Below, one piece after another: positions 44,639 to 52,226 of a stretch of DNA of 55,209 bases (positions are counted from its first letter, which is position 1; each line of letters starts with the position of its first letter). The notes beneath the pieces are model-generated. The model was not told the origin of the DNA. It did not search any database and worked only from the letters and a program-made list of their open reading frames with translations. The stretch is from WLMZ01 sp039920665 (lineage in GTDB: Bacteria > Actinomycetota > Acidimicrobiia > Acidimicrobiales > Ilumatobacteraceae). The translations under genes were made by a program, and so were the position numbers. Location: the NCBI GenBank assembly GCA_039920665.1, contig JBDSDH010000204.1:1-55209 (forward strand), given 5' to 3'.

Positions 44639-46426
44639 TCAGGGCTTCGCGTCGCTCCACTTCTCGATGACGCTGATGTCGGCGACGAAGCGCACCGTTG
44701 CCGCCGTGGCGTGTCGGGCGTCGCGGAAGTGGCGCCACGCTGCCTCCTGGAGGCAGTCATCGAGCAATCGTGCTGTCGCCTCGCCGTGTTCGGCCGGCAC
44801 GTGGACCAACAACTCGTCGTGGAGGCACAACACGATCCGGGCTCCGAGTCCAGCGCTTCGAGCACGGACGGTCACCGCCCACACCTTGAACAATTCGGCG
44901 GCAGCACCCTGCACCACCGCGTTGCGGGCGAATCGTCCGCGGGCTGCCATCGCCGCTCGTTCGGTCGATGGCGACTCCGCGTGTTGATCGCCGAAGTCCC
45001 ACATCCGGATCCGACGTCCACCGTCGGTGAACACGTCGATACCGGCCCGGCCCTGCTCGTCGGCATCACGCAGGAACTGCATCGCCACCGGGTAGCTCTG
45101 TTCCATTGCCTGCAATGTTTGGCCGGCAGCTCCCGATGTCTGTCCGTACATCGCTGCCAGTACAGCGATCTTGGCGACCGAACGCTCGACGCCGAGCCGG
45201 GCAGCAACCGGGGCATACATGTCGTCCTCGGCGGCAGCGGCTGCGAACTGGGCGTCACCCGACACCGCCGCGAGGACCCGCGGTTCGATCTGACCGAGGT
45301 CGGCCCGGACGAACACGTGGCCCGGTTCCGCCTTCACCGCGCCGCGTAGGTCAGCGGGCATGTTGTGCAGACCGGCCTGTGCTGTCATCCGTCCCGCGGC
45401 GCCGTCGGATCCGCTCCACGCTCCACGCAGCCGACCGTCGCGTACGTGTTGATCGATCCAGGTGTAACCGAACGTCGTCTCGATCCGCTCCGCCTTGCGC
45501 CACGTCAGCAGTGCATCGACCACCTCGCTCGTCGACCGGAACGCCTCGAGTCGCCACGCACGCGTGTCCGGCACGTCGACCCCGACCCGGTCGAGCATCG
45601 AACGGACATGACCCGGGTTGCGCAGATCCGTGGCCCCGCCGACGCCGGGCAGCGCCAGCACGACGTCGTCACGTCGGCGCCGAGCGGTCGTCACTTCCTG
45701 TTCGTTGCGTGGACGCGGGCCGAGGAAGGTGCCGATGATCTCGTCGGCCGTTGCGAGATCGATCGGCAATCCATCGGCTGCGAGTTCGGTACACAGCAGT
45801 TCGGCGACCGACTCGGAGCGGATCGTCGTCTCGACTCGCGCCGGGTTCGATCGGGCGGCGAGGACCACCCGTTGCCGATCGACGGCGTGCATCGCGGTTG
45901 CAGCCCACTGCGCGAGATGCGTTGGACTCGTCGCCCAGCCGCCCGCGACCCAATCGGGACGAAGGTGACCATCGGGACGCTCGGGGTGATGCGGATCACC
46001 GTCGTCGCCGCCACCGCCGAGCAGGTCGAGTTGACCCATCACGGGAATCGTGCTGCTCGACACGCCGTTCAGCGCAGCCCAGACCCGAGCCGGATCGCTC
46101 CGCCAACCGCCGAACAACATCCGGTGCGCAACCGACACGTCCCAGCAGCGTGCGACCCGAACGTCGACGTCGACCAGCACTGCCGCCGCCTCGTTGCTCC
46201 ACCAGATCCATCGAGGACCGAACGCCGTTTCGATCGCTTCGACCACTGCGGCCGGGTTGGGAATTGCGATCGACCACATCTGTTGGCCGGTCGAGAACCC
46301 AGCGCCGACCCCGACAGCGATCGCGACAGCGAGTTGATCACCTCGTTCGAAGCCGACCGAGCGCAGTGAGTCGATCGCTTCCGCAGCATCGGCTGCGTCG
46401 ATGACGTCCGTCGCTGACACGCCCAT
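44639..46426 (-). CDS. PolA-family DNA polymerase without 5'-nuclease
   Basis: A 595-residue family A polymerase-like protein. The N-terminal part (1-280) is a degenerate 3'-5' exonuclease-like region. The polymerase domain has motif A RADLGQIEPRVLAAVSGDAQ, motif B SVAKIAVLAAMYGQTSGAAG and motif C IVLCLHDELLVHVPAEHGEA with its catalytic Asp. There is no 5'-3' exonuclease domain, so it is not the main PolA; similar second enzymes are known in actinobacteria, with a probable repair role. The start could be the ATG at 46426 or the GTG at 46420, which has an AGGA site 7 bases before. It diverges from the oxidoreductase gene. Confidence 0.88.
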   Translation of the reverse strand: MGVSATDVIDAADAAEAIDSLRSVGFERGDQLAVAIAVGVGAGFSTGQQMWSIAIPNPAAVVEAIETAFGPRWIWWSNEAAAVLVDVDVRVARCWDVSVAHRMLFGGWRSDPARVWAALNGVSSSTIPVMGQLDLLGGGGDDGDPHHPERPDGHLRPDWVAGGWATSPTHLAQWAATAMHAVDRQRVVLAARSNPARVETTIRSESVAELLCTELAADGLPIDLATADEIIGTFLGPRPRNEQEVTTARRRRDDVVLALPGVGGATDLRNPGHVRSMLDRVGVDVPDTRAWRLEAFRSTSEVVDALLTWRKAERIETTFGYTWIDQHVRDGRLRGAWSGSDGAAGRMTAQAGLHNMPADLRGAVKAEPGHVFVRADLGQIEPRVLAAVSGDAQFAAAAAEDDMYAPVAARLGVERSVAKIAVLAAMYGQTSGAAGQTLQAMEQSYPVAMQFLRDADEQGRAGIDVFTDGGRRIRMWDFGDQHAESPSTERAAMAARGRFARNAVVQGAAAELFKVWAVTVRARSAGLGARIVLCLHDELLVHVPAEHGEATARLLDDCLQEAAWRHFRDARHATAATVRFVADISVIEKWSDAKP

Positions 46427-46790
46427 ATCCTGCCCGACCCCGCCACCCTCCACGCAGCCCGGGGCCGGGTGTTTCGTGCCCACCCGCCCGGTCACCAAAC
46501 AGCCCACACCACCCGTGCCGGATGTTTCTCGCCCACCGGCCCGGTCACCAAACACCCGGCGCCAACCGTGCCAGAGCTTTCCGGCCCACCCGCCCGATCA
46601 CCAAACACCCGGCGCCAACCGTGCCGGAACTTTCCGGCCCACCCGCCCGATCACCAAACACCCCGACCCTCCACGCAGCCGGTGCCGGGTGTTTCCGGCC
46701 CCCCGCCAGACCACCCCGCCAGCCTTGGACACTCCCTCCATCTCGCGGTCACCCGGCTCGGGCGAAGGGGACGCCGGTAGTGTGCGCGGA
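46427..46790. other. Divergent non-coding gap with tandem repeats
   Basis: This 364-base gap separates the polymerase and the F420-type oxidoreductase. It is mostly the 53-base repeat array, with the promoter of the plus-strand gene (TAGTGT at 46778-46783) at its right end. An open plus-strand frame crosses it only because the repeat lacks stops. Confidence 0.6.
46472..46715. repeat. 53-base tandem repeat, five copies
   Basis: Units start at 46472, 46525, 46578 and 46631, exactly 53 bases apart, and a fifth at 46692 after 61 bases. Each holds TTTC(C/T)(C/G)GCCCACC, TCACCAAACA and GTGCCGG-type blocks; copies 3 and 4 create the dyad CCGGAACTTTCCGG at the junction. GCCGGGTGTTT and AAACACCCGGC in neighbouring units can also pair, so the array can form hairpins. 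Both flanks carry CCCTCCACGCAGCC. Confidence 0.9.
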
Positions 46791-47726
46791 ATGGACCTCG
46801 CCGACCTCCGCATCTTCACCGAACCCCAACAGGGCGCCACCTACGACACCTTGTTGGCCGTCGCCCAGCGGGCCGAAGCACTCGGATTCGATGCGTTTTT
46901 CCGCAGCGACCACTTCCTCGCGATGGGCGACTGGGGCGGTCTGCCCGGCCCGACCGATGCTTGGATCACGCTGGCCGGAATCGCCCGCGAGACGTCCACG
47001 ATTCGGCTCGGGACGCTCGTCACCCCGGTCACCTTCCGCAGCCCCGGCCTGCTGTCGGTCAGCGTCGCCCAGGTCGACCAGATGAGTGGCGGACGGGTCG
47101 AACTCGGCCTCGGCGCCGGGTGGTTCGAGACCGAGCACGATGCGTACTCGTTCGCGTTTCCGTCGACCAAGGAGCGGTTCGAGTCGCTCGCTGACCAACT
47201 CGCGATCATCGACGGACTGTGGAACACGGCGACCGGTGAGACATTCAGCTACAGCGGTTCGATCCATTCGGTGAAGGACTCCCCCGGTCTGCCCAAGCCA
47301 GTGCAGCATCCGATCCCGATCGTGATGGGTGGCAGCGGCACGACCAAGACACCGGCGCTCGCCGCCAGGTACGCGACGGAGTTCAACACGCCGTTTCTCC
47401 CCGTCGAGTCGTTCGTCGCCCAACGCGAGCGCGTCCAGCGGGCCTGCGAAGCGATCGGCCGTGAACGACCGATGATCTACTCGGCGGTCGTTCTGGTCTG
47501 CGCCGGTGGATCCGAGGCCGAGTTCGCTGCCCGCGCTGCTGCAATCCACCGAGACCCGGCCGAACTCCGTGAGAACGGTGCCGCTGGAACCGCTGCAGAA
47601 GTTGCGGCGGCGATTCGTCGTTACGCCGACGCCGGTGCCGAGCGGGTGTACCTGCAGGTGCTCGACCTCGACGACCTCGACCACCTCGACTTCATCGCCG
47701 GCGAGGTCGCTCCGCTGCTCAGCTGA
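46791..47726 (+). CDS. LLM-class F420-dependent oxidoreductase
   Basis: A 311-residue luciferase-like TIM-barrel enzyme. The opening (LRIFTEPQQGATYDTLLAVA), FDAFFRSDHFLAM, ETSTIRLGTLVTPVTFRSPG, QVDQMSGGRVELGLGAGW and PIPIVMGGSGTTKTPALAAR match the F420-using actinobacterial subgroup; substrate unknown. The ATG is at 46791, 7 bases after TAGTGT. The long upstream open frame is only the repeat array. Converges on the MFS gene. Confidence 0.88.
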   Translation: MDLADLRIFTEPQQGATYDTLLAVAQRAEALGFDAFFRSDHFLAMGDWGGLPGPTDAWITLAGIARETSTIRLGTLVTPVTFRSPGLLSVSVAQVDQMSGGRVELGLGAGWFETEHDAYSFAFPSTKERFESLADQLAIIDGLWNTATGETFSYSGSIHSVKDSPGLPKPVQHPIPIVMGGSGTTKTPALAARYATEFNTPFLPVESFVAQRERVQRACEAIGRERPMIYSAVVLVCAGGSEAEFAARAAAIHRDPAELRENGAAGTAAEVAAAIRRYADAGAERVYLQVLDLDDLDHLDFIAGEVAPLLS

Positions 47727-47750
47727 GACGCTGCGGCAGACGGCGCAAGC

Positions 47751-49025
47751 TCAGCCGGTTTCCTCCGGCGGACGGACATTGCGGAACATCGCGAGCAGCA
47801 ACAAGTCGTAACAGATCTTCAACGATCCGGCGATGATCAGCGGCCAGCCGAAGTTGCTGTGGTCCAGCATCCATCCGGCGAAGATCGGTGGGATCGCAGC
47901 CGTGAGGCTGCGCGGCACGTTGGTGATACTGGCGGCAGCGGCACGTTCTGATGGCGACACGACCGCCATCACGTACGAACTGCGCGCCGGTGCATCCATC
48001 GCCGAGAGCAGGCTGCGGAGAATGAGGAACACGACCGCGAGTGTCAGGTTCGGCATCAACGCTGCCGTGATCAGGAACACCTGCGCTGGCAGATGACTGA
48101 ACACCATCGTCCGCACCAGGCCGATCCGGGCGGCCAATCGCGACGAAGCAAAGTTCGACAGGGCGCTGCACACGCCCATCCAGAACAGCAGCGCCCCGGC
48201 GACACCGATCGAGAGATCGAACCGGCGGTACAGCCACAGCGCAAGCAGCGACTGCACGGTGAAACCGCCGGCAAACGCATCCAGGCTGAACACTGCGGCC
48301 AGTCGGTAGACGATCCGTCGCGACGGACCGAGGCGTTGCGCCGCCTCGTGCGGCGCGGGCTCGATCGCCGGTGACAGCGAGCGGTAGATCAGGAATGCGA
48401 TCAACCCGGCCACGGCATATGCGGCGAACACCAACTGCAGCGCATTGATCCGGCTGATCGACGTCCGCCGTGCGATCCAGTCGGGGATGCCCGCGGCAAG
48501 CGAGCCCACCGCGCCGCAGATGCTGCCGACGAAGGCATAGCGGGCGAACATCACGGTGCGCCGAGTGTTCGCGACCGTCGCCGAGAGCAGCGATTGTTCC
48601 ATCGGCAAGAACACGCTCACGTCGCCGCTGCTGGGGTTCATCGTGCCGATCGCACCGAGCACGATCAGCGCCACGAACGCGGTCGTGGTCGCGTACGTGA
48701 TGCCGGTCGCGATCATCAACCCGGCCCCGGCGAGCAGGATGGTGCGGCGCTTGATCCGGTGCCCGCCTAGGCCGACCAGCAGCGTCAGCGCGGCGGAGCC
48801 GAGCATCATTGCGGTCACGATCACGCCGATCTCGCGGCCGCTGTAGCCCACGAGTGTCAAGTACGCGGACAGCACCACCGACACCGCACCGTCGATGAAT
48901 CCGCGGATCCCGCGGGTGGTGGTCAGCCGACGTCGATCGCGATCGAGCAAGTTCTGCCGCAAACCCAACTCTGTGTCACCACAAACCTCGGACTCTCGTC
49001 TTTGTGGTGACACAGATGCAGGCAA
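47751..49025 (-). CDS. MFS transporter
   Basis: An inner-membrane carrier of the major facilitator superfamily, about 400 residues and 11-12 helices, beginning near FIDGAVSVVLSAYLTLVGYS. The loop GGHRIKRRTILLAGAGL is the usual basic motif A, and the mid loop RSLSPAIEPAPHEAAQRLGP joins the two halves. Substrate unknown. The start is uncertain: the frame opens at a TTG at 49025, but an inverted repeat (48971-49015) covers the first 18 codons. A TTG at 48968 or 48962 may be the true start; none has a clear ribosome site. Confidence 0.85.
   Translation of the reverse strand: MPASVSPQRRESEVCGDTELGLRQNLLDRDRRRLTTTRGIRGFIDGAVSVVLSAYLTLVGYSGREIGVIVTAMMLGSAALTLLVGLGGHRIKRRTILLAGAGLMIATGITYATTTAFVALIVLGAIGTMNPSSGDVSVFLPMEQSLLSATVANTRRTVMFARYAFVGSICGAVGSLAAGIPDWIARRTSISRINALQLVFAAYAVAGLIAFLIYRSLSPAIEPAPHEAAQRLGPSRRIVYRLAAVFSLDAFAGGFTVQSLLALWLYRRFDLSIGVAGALLFWMGVCSALSNFASSRLAARIGLVRTMVFSHLPAQVFLITAALMPNLTLAVVFLILRSLLSAMDAPARSSYVMAVVSPSERAAAASITNVPRSLTAAIPPIFAGWMLDHSNFGWPLIIAGSLKICYDLLLLAMFRNVRPPEETG
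48971..49015. repeat. 15-bp inverted repeat at the MFS gene start
   Basis: CTGTGTCACCACAAA and its exact complement TTTGTGGTGACACAG are separated by 15 bases. It lies downstream of the M14 peptidase gene and may terminate it, or be a mobile palindrome related to the one at 54546-54592. Confidence 0.8.
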
Positions 49026-49026
49026 T

Positions 49027-49097
49027 TCAGGTCAGGTCAGGTCAGGGCAGGTGAGGTGAGGACAGGTCAGGTCAGGTCAGGACAGGTGAGGTCAGGA
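49027..49097. repeat. GGTCA microsatellite
   Basis: About 13 copies of a 5-base unit (AGGTC, with AGGTG and AGGAC variants) fill the space after, and include, the stop codon of the M14 peptidase gene. Confidence 0.9.
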
Positions 49098-50780
49098 CAC
49101 GAGGATCGGTGCGGACACCGTGCCGGCCCGCTCGTGGACCGCGACGGCGGTGATCCCGTCGACGGTCAGGCCTCGAACCAGCCACGATGCAAGCACCCGA
49201 TCGGGTGTGCCGTCGTTGCGTGAACCACCGCTCAGTCGAAACGCGCTGCGGCCGGCCAACTGGCCGAGCTCGATCCGGTTGGCGCTGCCGACGATCTCGG
49301 CGCCGGCCGGCAGTTGCAGCTCGGCGGTCAACGGCAGCACGAGTTTGTCCTTGCGTGCTTTGGACGTGACGTACGTCGGCAGCCAACCGGTGTTGGCGAT
49401 GCCCACCTCGATCCGCCACAGCGATTCGCCGAGCGATGCCGCGGTCGCGGTGACGATCTCGATCCGGGGCGACGCGAGCGCCTGGTGGACTGCGAACTCA
49501 GCGTGCGGCTTGACCTCGGCGGCGAGCAGCGGCAGCGGTGCGTTGGTGTAGAGGTGGAACCAATCGACGCCGCCGATCTCGACCGGACCGAGTTGGGGGT
49601 GGTCGAACGGTGTCCACGGATGCGCGTAGGTGCCGTACTGCTCGGCCCAGCGCACGATCGCCAGCTCATCGTCGGGTGTCGGGCCGACGTACCAGATGTC
49701 GGTGCTGCTGCGCTGGCCGGTGGCCCGGTGGGTGGCGTCCCAGAACTCGGTGGTCCAGCCGTAGATACCGAGGTGCTCGTAGGCCCAGTCGTCGGCCGCG
49801 CCGCTCATCGTGTCGCTCTTGTCCCACGTGAAGTCCTCGTACACCGAGTGGACCAGGTAGCCGGTCAGCTCGCTGCCCCGTTGGCCGAGTTCCTTCCATG
49901 TCCAGACATCGACAGGAGGGAGGGCAGAATCGGCAGCGGTGCTCGACGGTCGCAACAAGACGCCACCGGATGTGTGGAACGCGTTGTAGCCGCAGATGTT
50001 GGGTCGCGCCACGATCGCCCGAACGAGTGCATCGATCTCGGGCTCACTGAGCGGATGGTCGCCGGAGCCCGTGACCCCGGTGCCCCAGCCGGCCGGGAAG
50101 TTGCGGTTCATGTCGAGCCCCTGCGGTGGCCGTGGGGTCGAGACCGTGAACCCATCGTAGTCACTGATCGAGCCCTCGTCGAGCAGCCGATAGCGAGTCA
50201 CACCGGACTCGACGATGCCGTCGATCGGGACAGCCACCATCACTCGGGGCTCGTCGGGATGCTCGACCCAACCACCGTTGGGGTCCGCGATCCGCATCCC
50301 CAGGATCAGCCCGTTGCCATCGATGTCGTGCTGGAGCAGGCCTGGCCACTGGTGAGCATCGGCGTAGGGCCACGGCCGCATGCTGCTTCGACGAAAGACC
50401 GGCGAGTCGCCGAGCGCTGCTTCGACGCCGTCGGGATTGACGCGCGGCACGACGTAGAACGTGCGAGTCCTCAATGCCTCGAGGGTGGTGGCATCGCCGC
50501 GCTCGGCGGCGGTGACGAGCCAGTGCAACACATGCAATGCCGCAGCACCGCCGGTGACCTCGGTGGCGTGGATGTTGGCGTCGATCCAGTGCGCAGGCTT
50601 GGCGTGATGGTCGCCAGTTGCGGAATCGGTGACGGTCGCGAGCAGCAGTGGCCGTCCCTCGTACGACGTGCCGTACTGCTCGACGGCGACCAGCTCGGGA
50701 AACTGGGCCGCCAGTTCGTACAGCGTCGCCGACATCTCCTCGTAGCGCAGGAATCGATCGAAGACCATCGGCGAAGACAT
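49092..50780 (-). CDS. M14-family zinc carboxypeptidase
   Basis: A 562-residue metallopeptidase, probably cytoplasmic as it lacks a signal peptide. Zinc ligands HATE are in WIDANIHATEVTGGAAALHV near residue 70, the third ligand His is in YNAFHTSGGVLLRP, the substrate-binding Arg is in DMNRNFPAGW, and the catalytic Glu is probably in YGWTTEFWD. VPRVNPDGVEAAL is also typical. The last 120 residues form a beta-rich extra domain (VGIANTGWLPTYVTSKARKD). TAGTGT lies 7 bases before the ATG at 50780. It diverges from gpmA. Confidence 0.9.
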   Translation of the reverse strand: MSSPMVFDRFLRYEEMSATLYELAAQFPELVAVEQYGTSYEGRPLLLATVTDSATGDHHAKPAHWIDANIHATEVTGGAAALHVLHWLVTAAERGDATTLEALRTRTFYVVPRVNPDGVEAALGDSPVFRRSSMRPWPYADAHQWPGLLQHDIDGNGLILGMRIADPNGGWVEHPDEPRVMVAVPIDGIVESGVTRYRLLDEGSISDYDGFTVSTPRPPQGLDMNRNFPAGWGTGVTGSGDHPLSEPEIDALVRAIVARPNICGYNAFHTSGGVLLRPSSTAADSALPPVDVWTWKELGQRGSELTGYLVHSVYEDFTWDKSDTMSGAADDWAYEHLGIYGWTTEFWDATHRATGQRSSTDIWYVGPTPDDELAIVRWAEQYGTYAHPWTPFDHPQLGPVEIGGVDWFHLYTNAPLPLLAAEVKPHAEFAVHQALASPRIEIVTATAASLGESLWRIEVGIANTGWLPTYVTSKARKDKLVLPLTAELQLPAGAEIVGSANRIELGQLAGRSAFRLSGGSRNDGTPDRVLASWLVRGLTVDGITAVAVHERAGTVSAPILVS

Positions 50781-50874
50781 GCGGCCGACACTACTTCTGG
50801 GCTTGCGTTTCTGGGCTTCTCTTGTGGGTCCTGTTGTGGGGTCCTGTCATGGCGGTCGCGTACCATGGTGGGCC

Positions 50875-51621
50875 ATGACCGGATCTCTTGTGTTGCTGCG
50901 CCACGGGCAGAGCGAATGGAACGAACTCAACCTGTTCACCGGGTGGCACGACGTGGACCTCACCTCGCTCGGTCGTTCGGAGGCGTCGGCCGCCGGCCGC
51001 ACGATGGCCGAAGCCGGGCTGCGGTTCGACACGTCGCACACCTCGCTCCAGAAGCGTGCCGTGCTCACCCACCAGCTCGCGCTGGCGGCAATGGACATGG
51101 TGTGGTTGCCGGTGCAGCGCAACTGGCGGCTCAACGAGCGCCACTACGGAACGCTGCAGGGTCTCGACAAGAAAGAGACCACCGAGCGGTACGGGGCCGA
51201 GCAGGTCAAGTTGTGGCGCCGCAGCTATGACGTGCCGCCGGAACCGGTCGGCCTCGACAGCCCCGAGCACCCGATCAACGATCCCCGCTACCGGCTGTTG
51301 CCGCCCGACGTCCTGCCTGCCTCGGAGTGCCTCGCCGACGTCGTCGCCCGGGTGCTGCCCTACTGGTACGACGTGATCGCACCCGAGTTGCGCTGTGGGC
51401 TCGATGTGTTGGTCACTGCGCATGGCAACTCGTTGCGGGCTCTGGTGATGCACCTCGAGGGCATCTCCCGGGACGACATCGCCGAGCTCAACATTCCGAC
51501 GGGTGCACCCCGGCGGTACACATTCGACGACTCGATCCGGGTCACGAGCGGCGACTATCTCGGCGACACCGAAGCCGTCGCGGCAGCGGCCGCGGCAGTC
51601 GCCAATCAAGCCGGAACCTGA
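50875..51621 (+). CDS. gpmA: 2,3-bisphosphoglycerate-dependent phosphoglycerate mutase
   Basis: A 248-residue glycolytic enzyme swapping the phosphate between C3 and C2 of glycerate. The phospho-His is in VLLRHGQSEWNELNLFTGWH; NERHYGTLQGLDKKETTERY and the second His in VLVTAHGNSLRALVMHLEGI complete the site. The frame opens at 50779; ATG 50875 begins the fold and is 8 bases after TACCAT. Confidence 0.96.
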   Translation: MTGSLVLLRHGQSEWNELNLFTGWHDVDLTSLGRSEASAAGRTMAEAGLRFDTSHTSLQKRAVLTHQLALAAMDMVWLPVQRNWRLNERHYGTLQGLDKKETTERYGAEQVKLWRRSYDVPPEPVGLDSPEHPINDPRYRLLPPDVLPASECLADVVARVLPYWYDVIAPELRCGLDVLVTAHGNSLRALVMHLEGISRDDIAELNIPTGAPRRYTFDDSIRVTSGDYLGDTEAVAAAAAAVANQAGT

Positions 51622-51701
51622 CGGCGCTTCATTGCAGGATTGGCGCTGGTCAGACCCAGCATGTGGTCTACACGGGCAGCCCGAACGCGTATAGTCGCGC
51701 C

Positions 51702-52127
51702 ATGGCATCGAAGAAGGCATCGCTCGAACACCTCCGTAACGTTTCGTTGTTCGCATCGTGTTCCACCAAGGACCTCCAGAAGATCGCCAAGGCGGGCGAC
51801 GAGATCACGATGCCGGCCGGCTCGCTGATCGTCGACCAGGGCCAGACCGGGCGGGAAGCATTCGTCGTGCTCGATGGCTCCGTCATCGTCCGCCGCAACG
51901 GCAAGAAGGTTGCCACGCTCGGGCCTGGCACCATCGTCGGCGAGTTGTCGCTGCTCGACCACGGTCCCCGCACGGCCACGGTCAACTGCGAGAGCGACTG
52001 CACCCTGCTGCTGATCACTCAGCGTCACTTCGCAGCAGTGCTCGACGAGGTCCCGGCCCTGTCGCACAAGCTGCTGTCGGCGCTCGCCGGTCGAATCCGC
52101 GACCTCGACCGCCACTACTACGGCTGA
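51702..52127 (+). CDS. Cyclic-nucleotide-binding-domain protein
   Basis: A 141-residue protein that is almost only a CRP-type sensor fold: FASCSTKDLQKIAKAGDEIT, SLIVDQGQTGREAFVVLDGS, and the phosphate cassette VGELSLLDHGPRTATVNCES, with Glu in GEL and Arg in PRTA positioned to hold a cyclic nucleotide. There is no helix-turn-helix, so it is not a transcription factor by itself; it may act as a partner subunit. TATAGT ends exactly 6 bases before the ATG, the clearest leaderless promoter here. Confidence 0.88.
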   Translation: MASKKASLEHLRNVSLFASCSTKDLQKIAKAGDEITMPAGSLIVDQGQTGREAFVVLDGSVIVRRNGKKVATLGPGTIVGELSLLDHGPRTATVNCESDCTLLLITQRHFAAVLDEVPALSHKLLSALAGRIRDLDRHYYG

Positions 52128-52145
52128 GCCGGTCCGCTGACCGGC
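52128..52145 (+). terminator. Hairpin after the cyclic-nucleotide protein
   Basis: GCCGGTC and GACCGGC with a 4-base loop begin directly after the stop codon. No T-run follows, so it is a weak terminator candidate. Confidence 0.4.
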
Positions 52146-52226
52146 CCGTCGACCCGGCTCGGCGATCTACCCGGCTGACGCCAAAATACGGTGGTCTGAC
52201 GCTGGCGAACTAGAGTTTGGGGCGTC

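Noticed and set aside
46472..46715. CRISPR array
   Set aside because: The whole 53-base unit repeats with no unique spacers, and no cas gene is nearby.
46401..46790. N-terminal extension of the F420-type enzyme through the repeats
   Set aside because: The added 130 residues are encoded by the tandem repeat; the enzyme fold begins at the ATG 46791, which has its own promoter hexamer.
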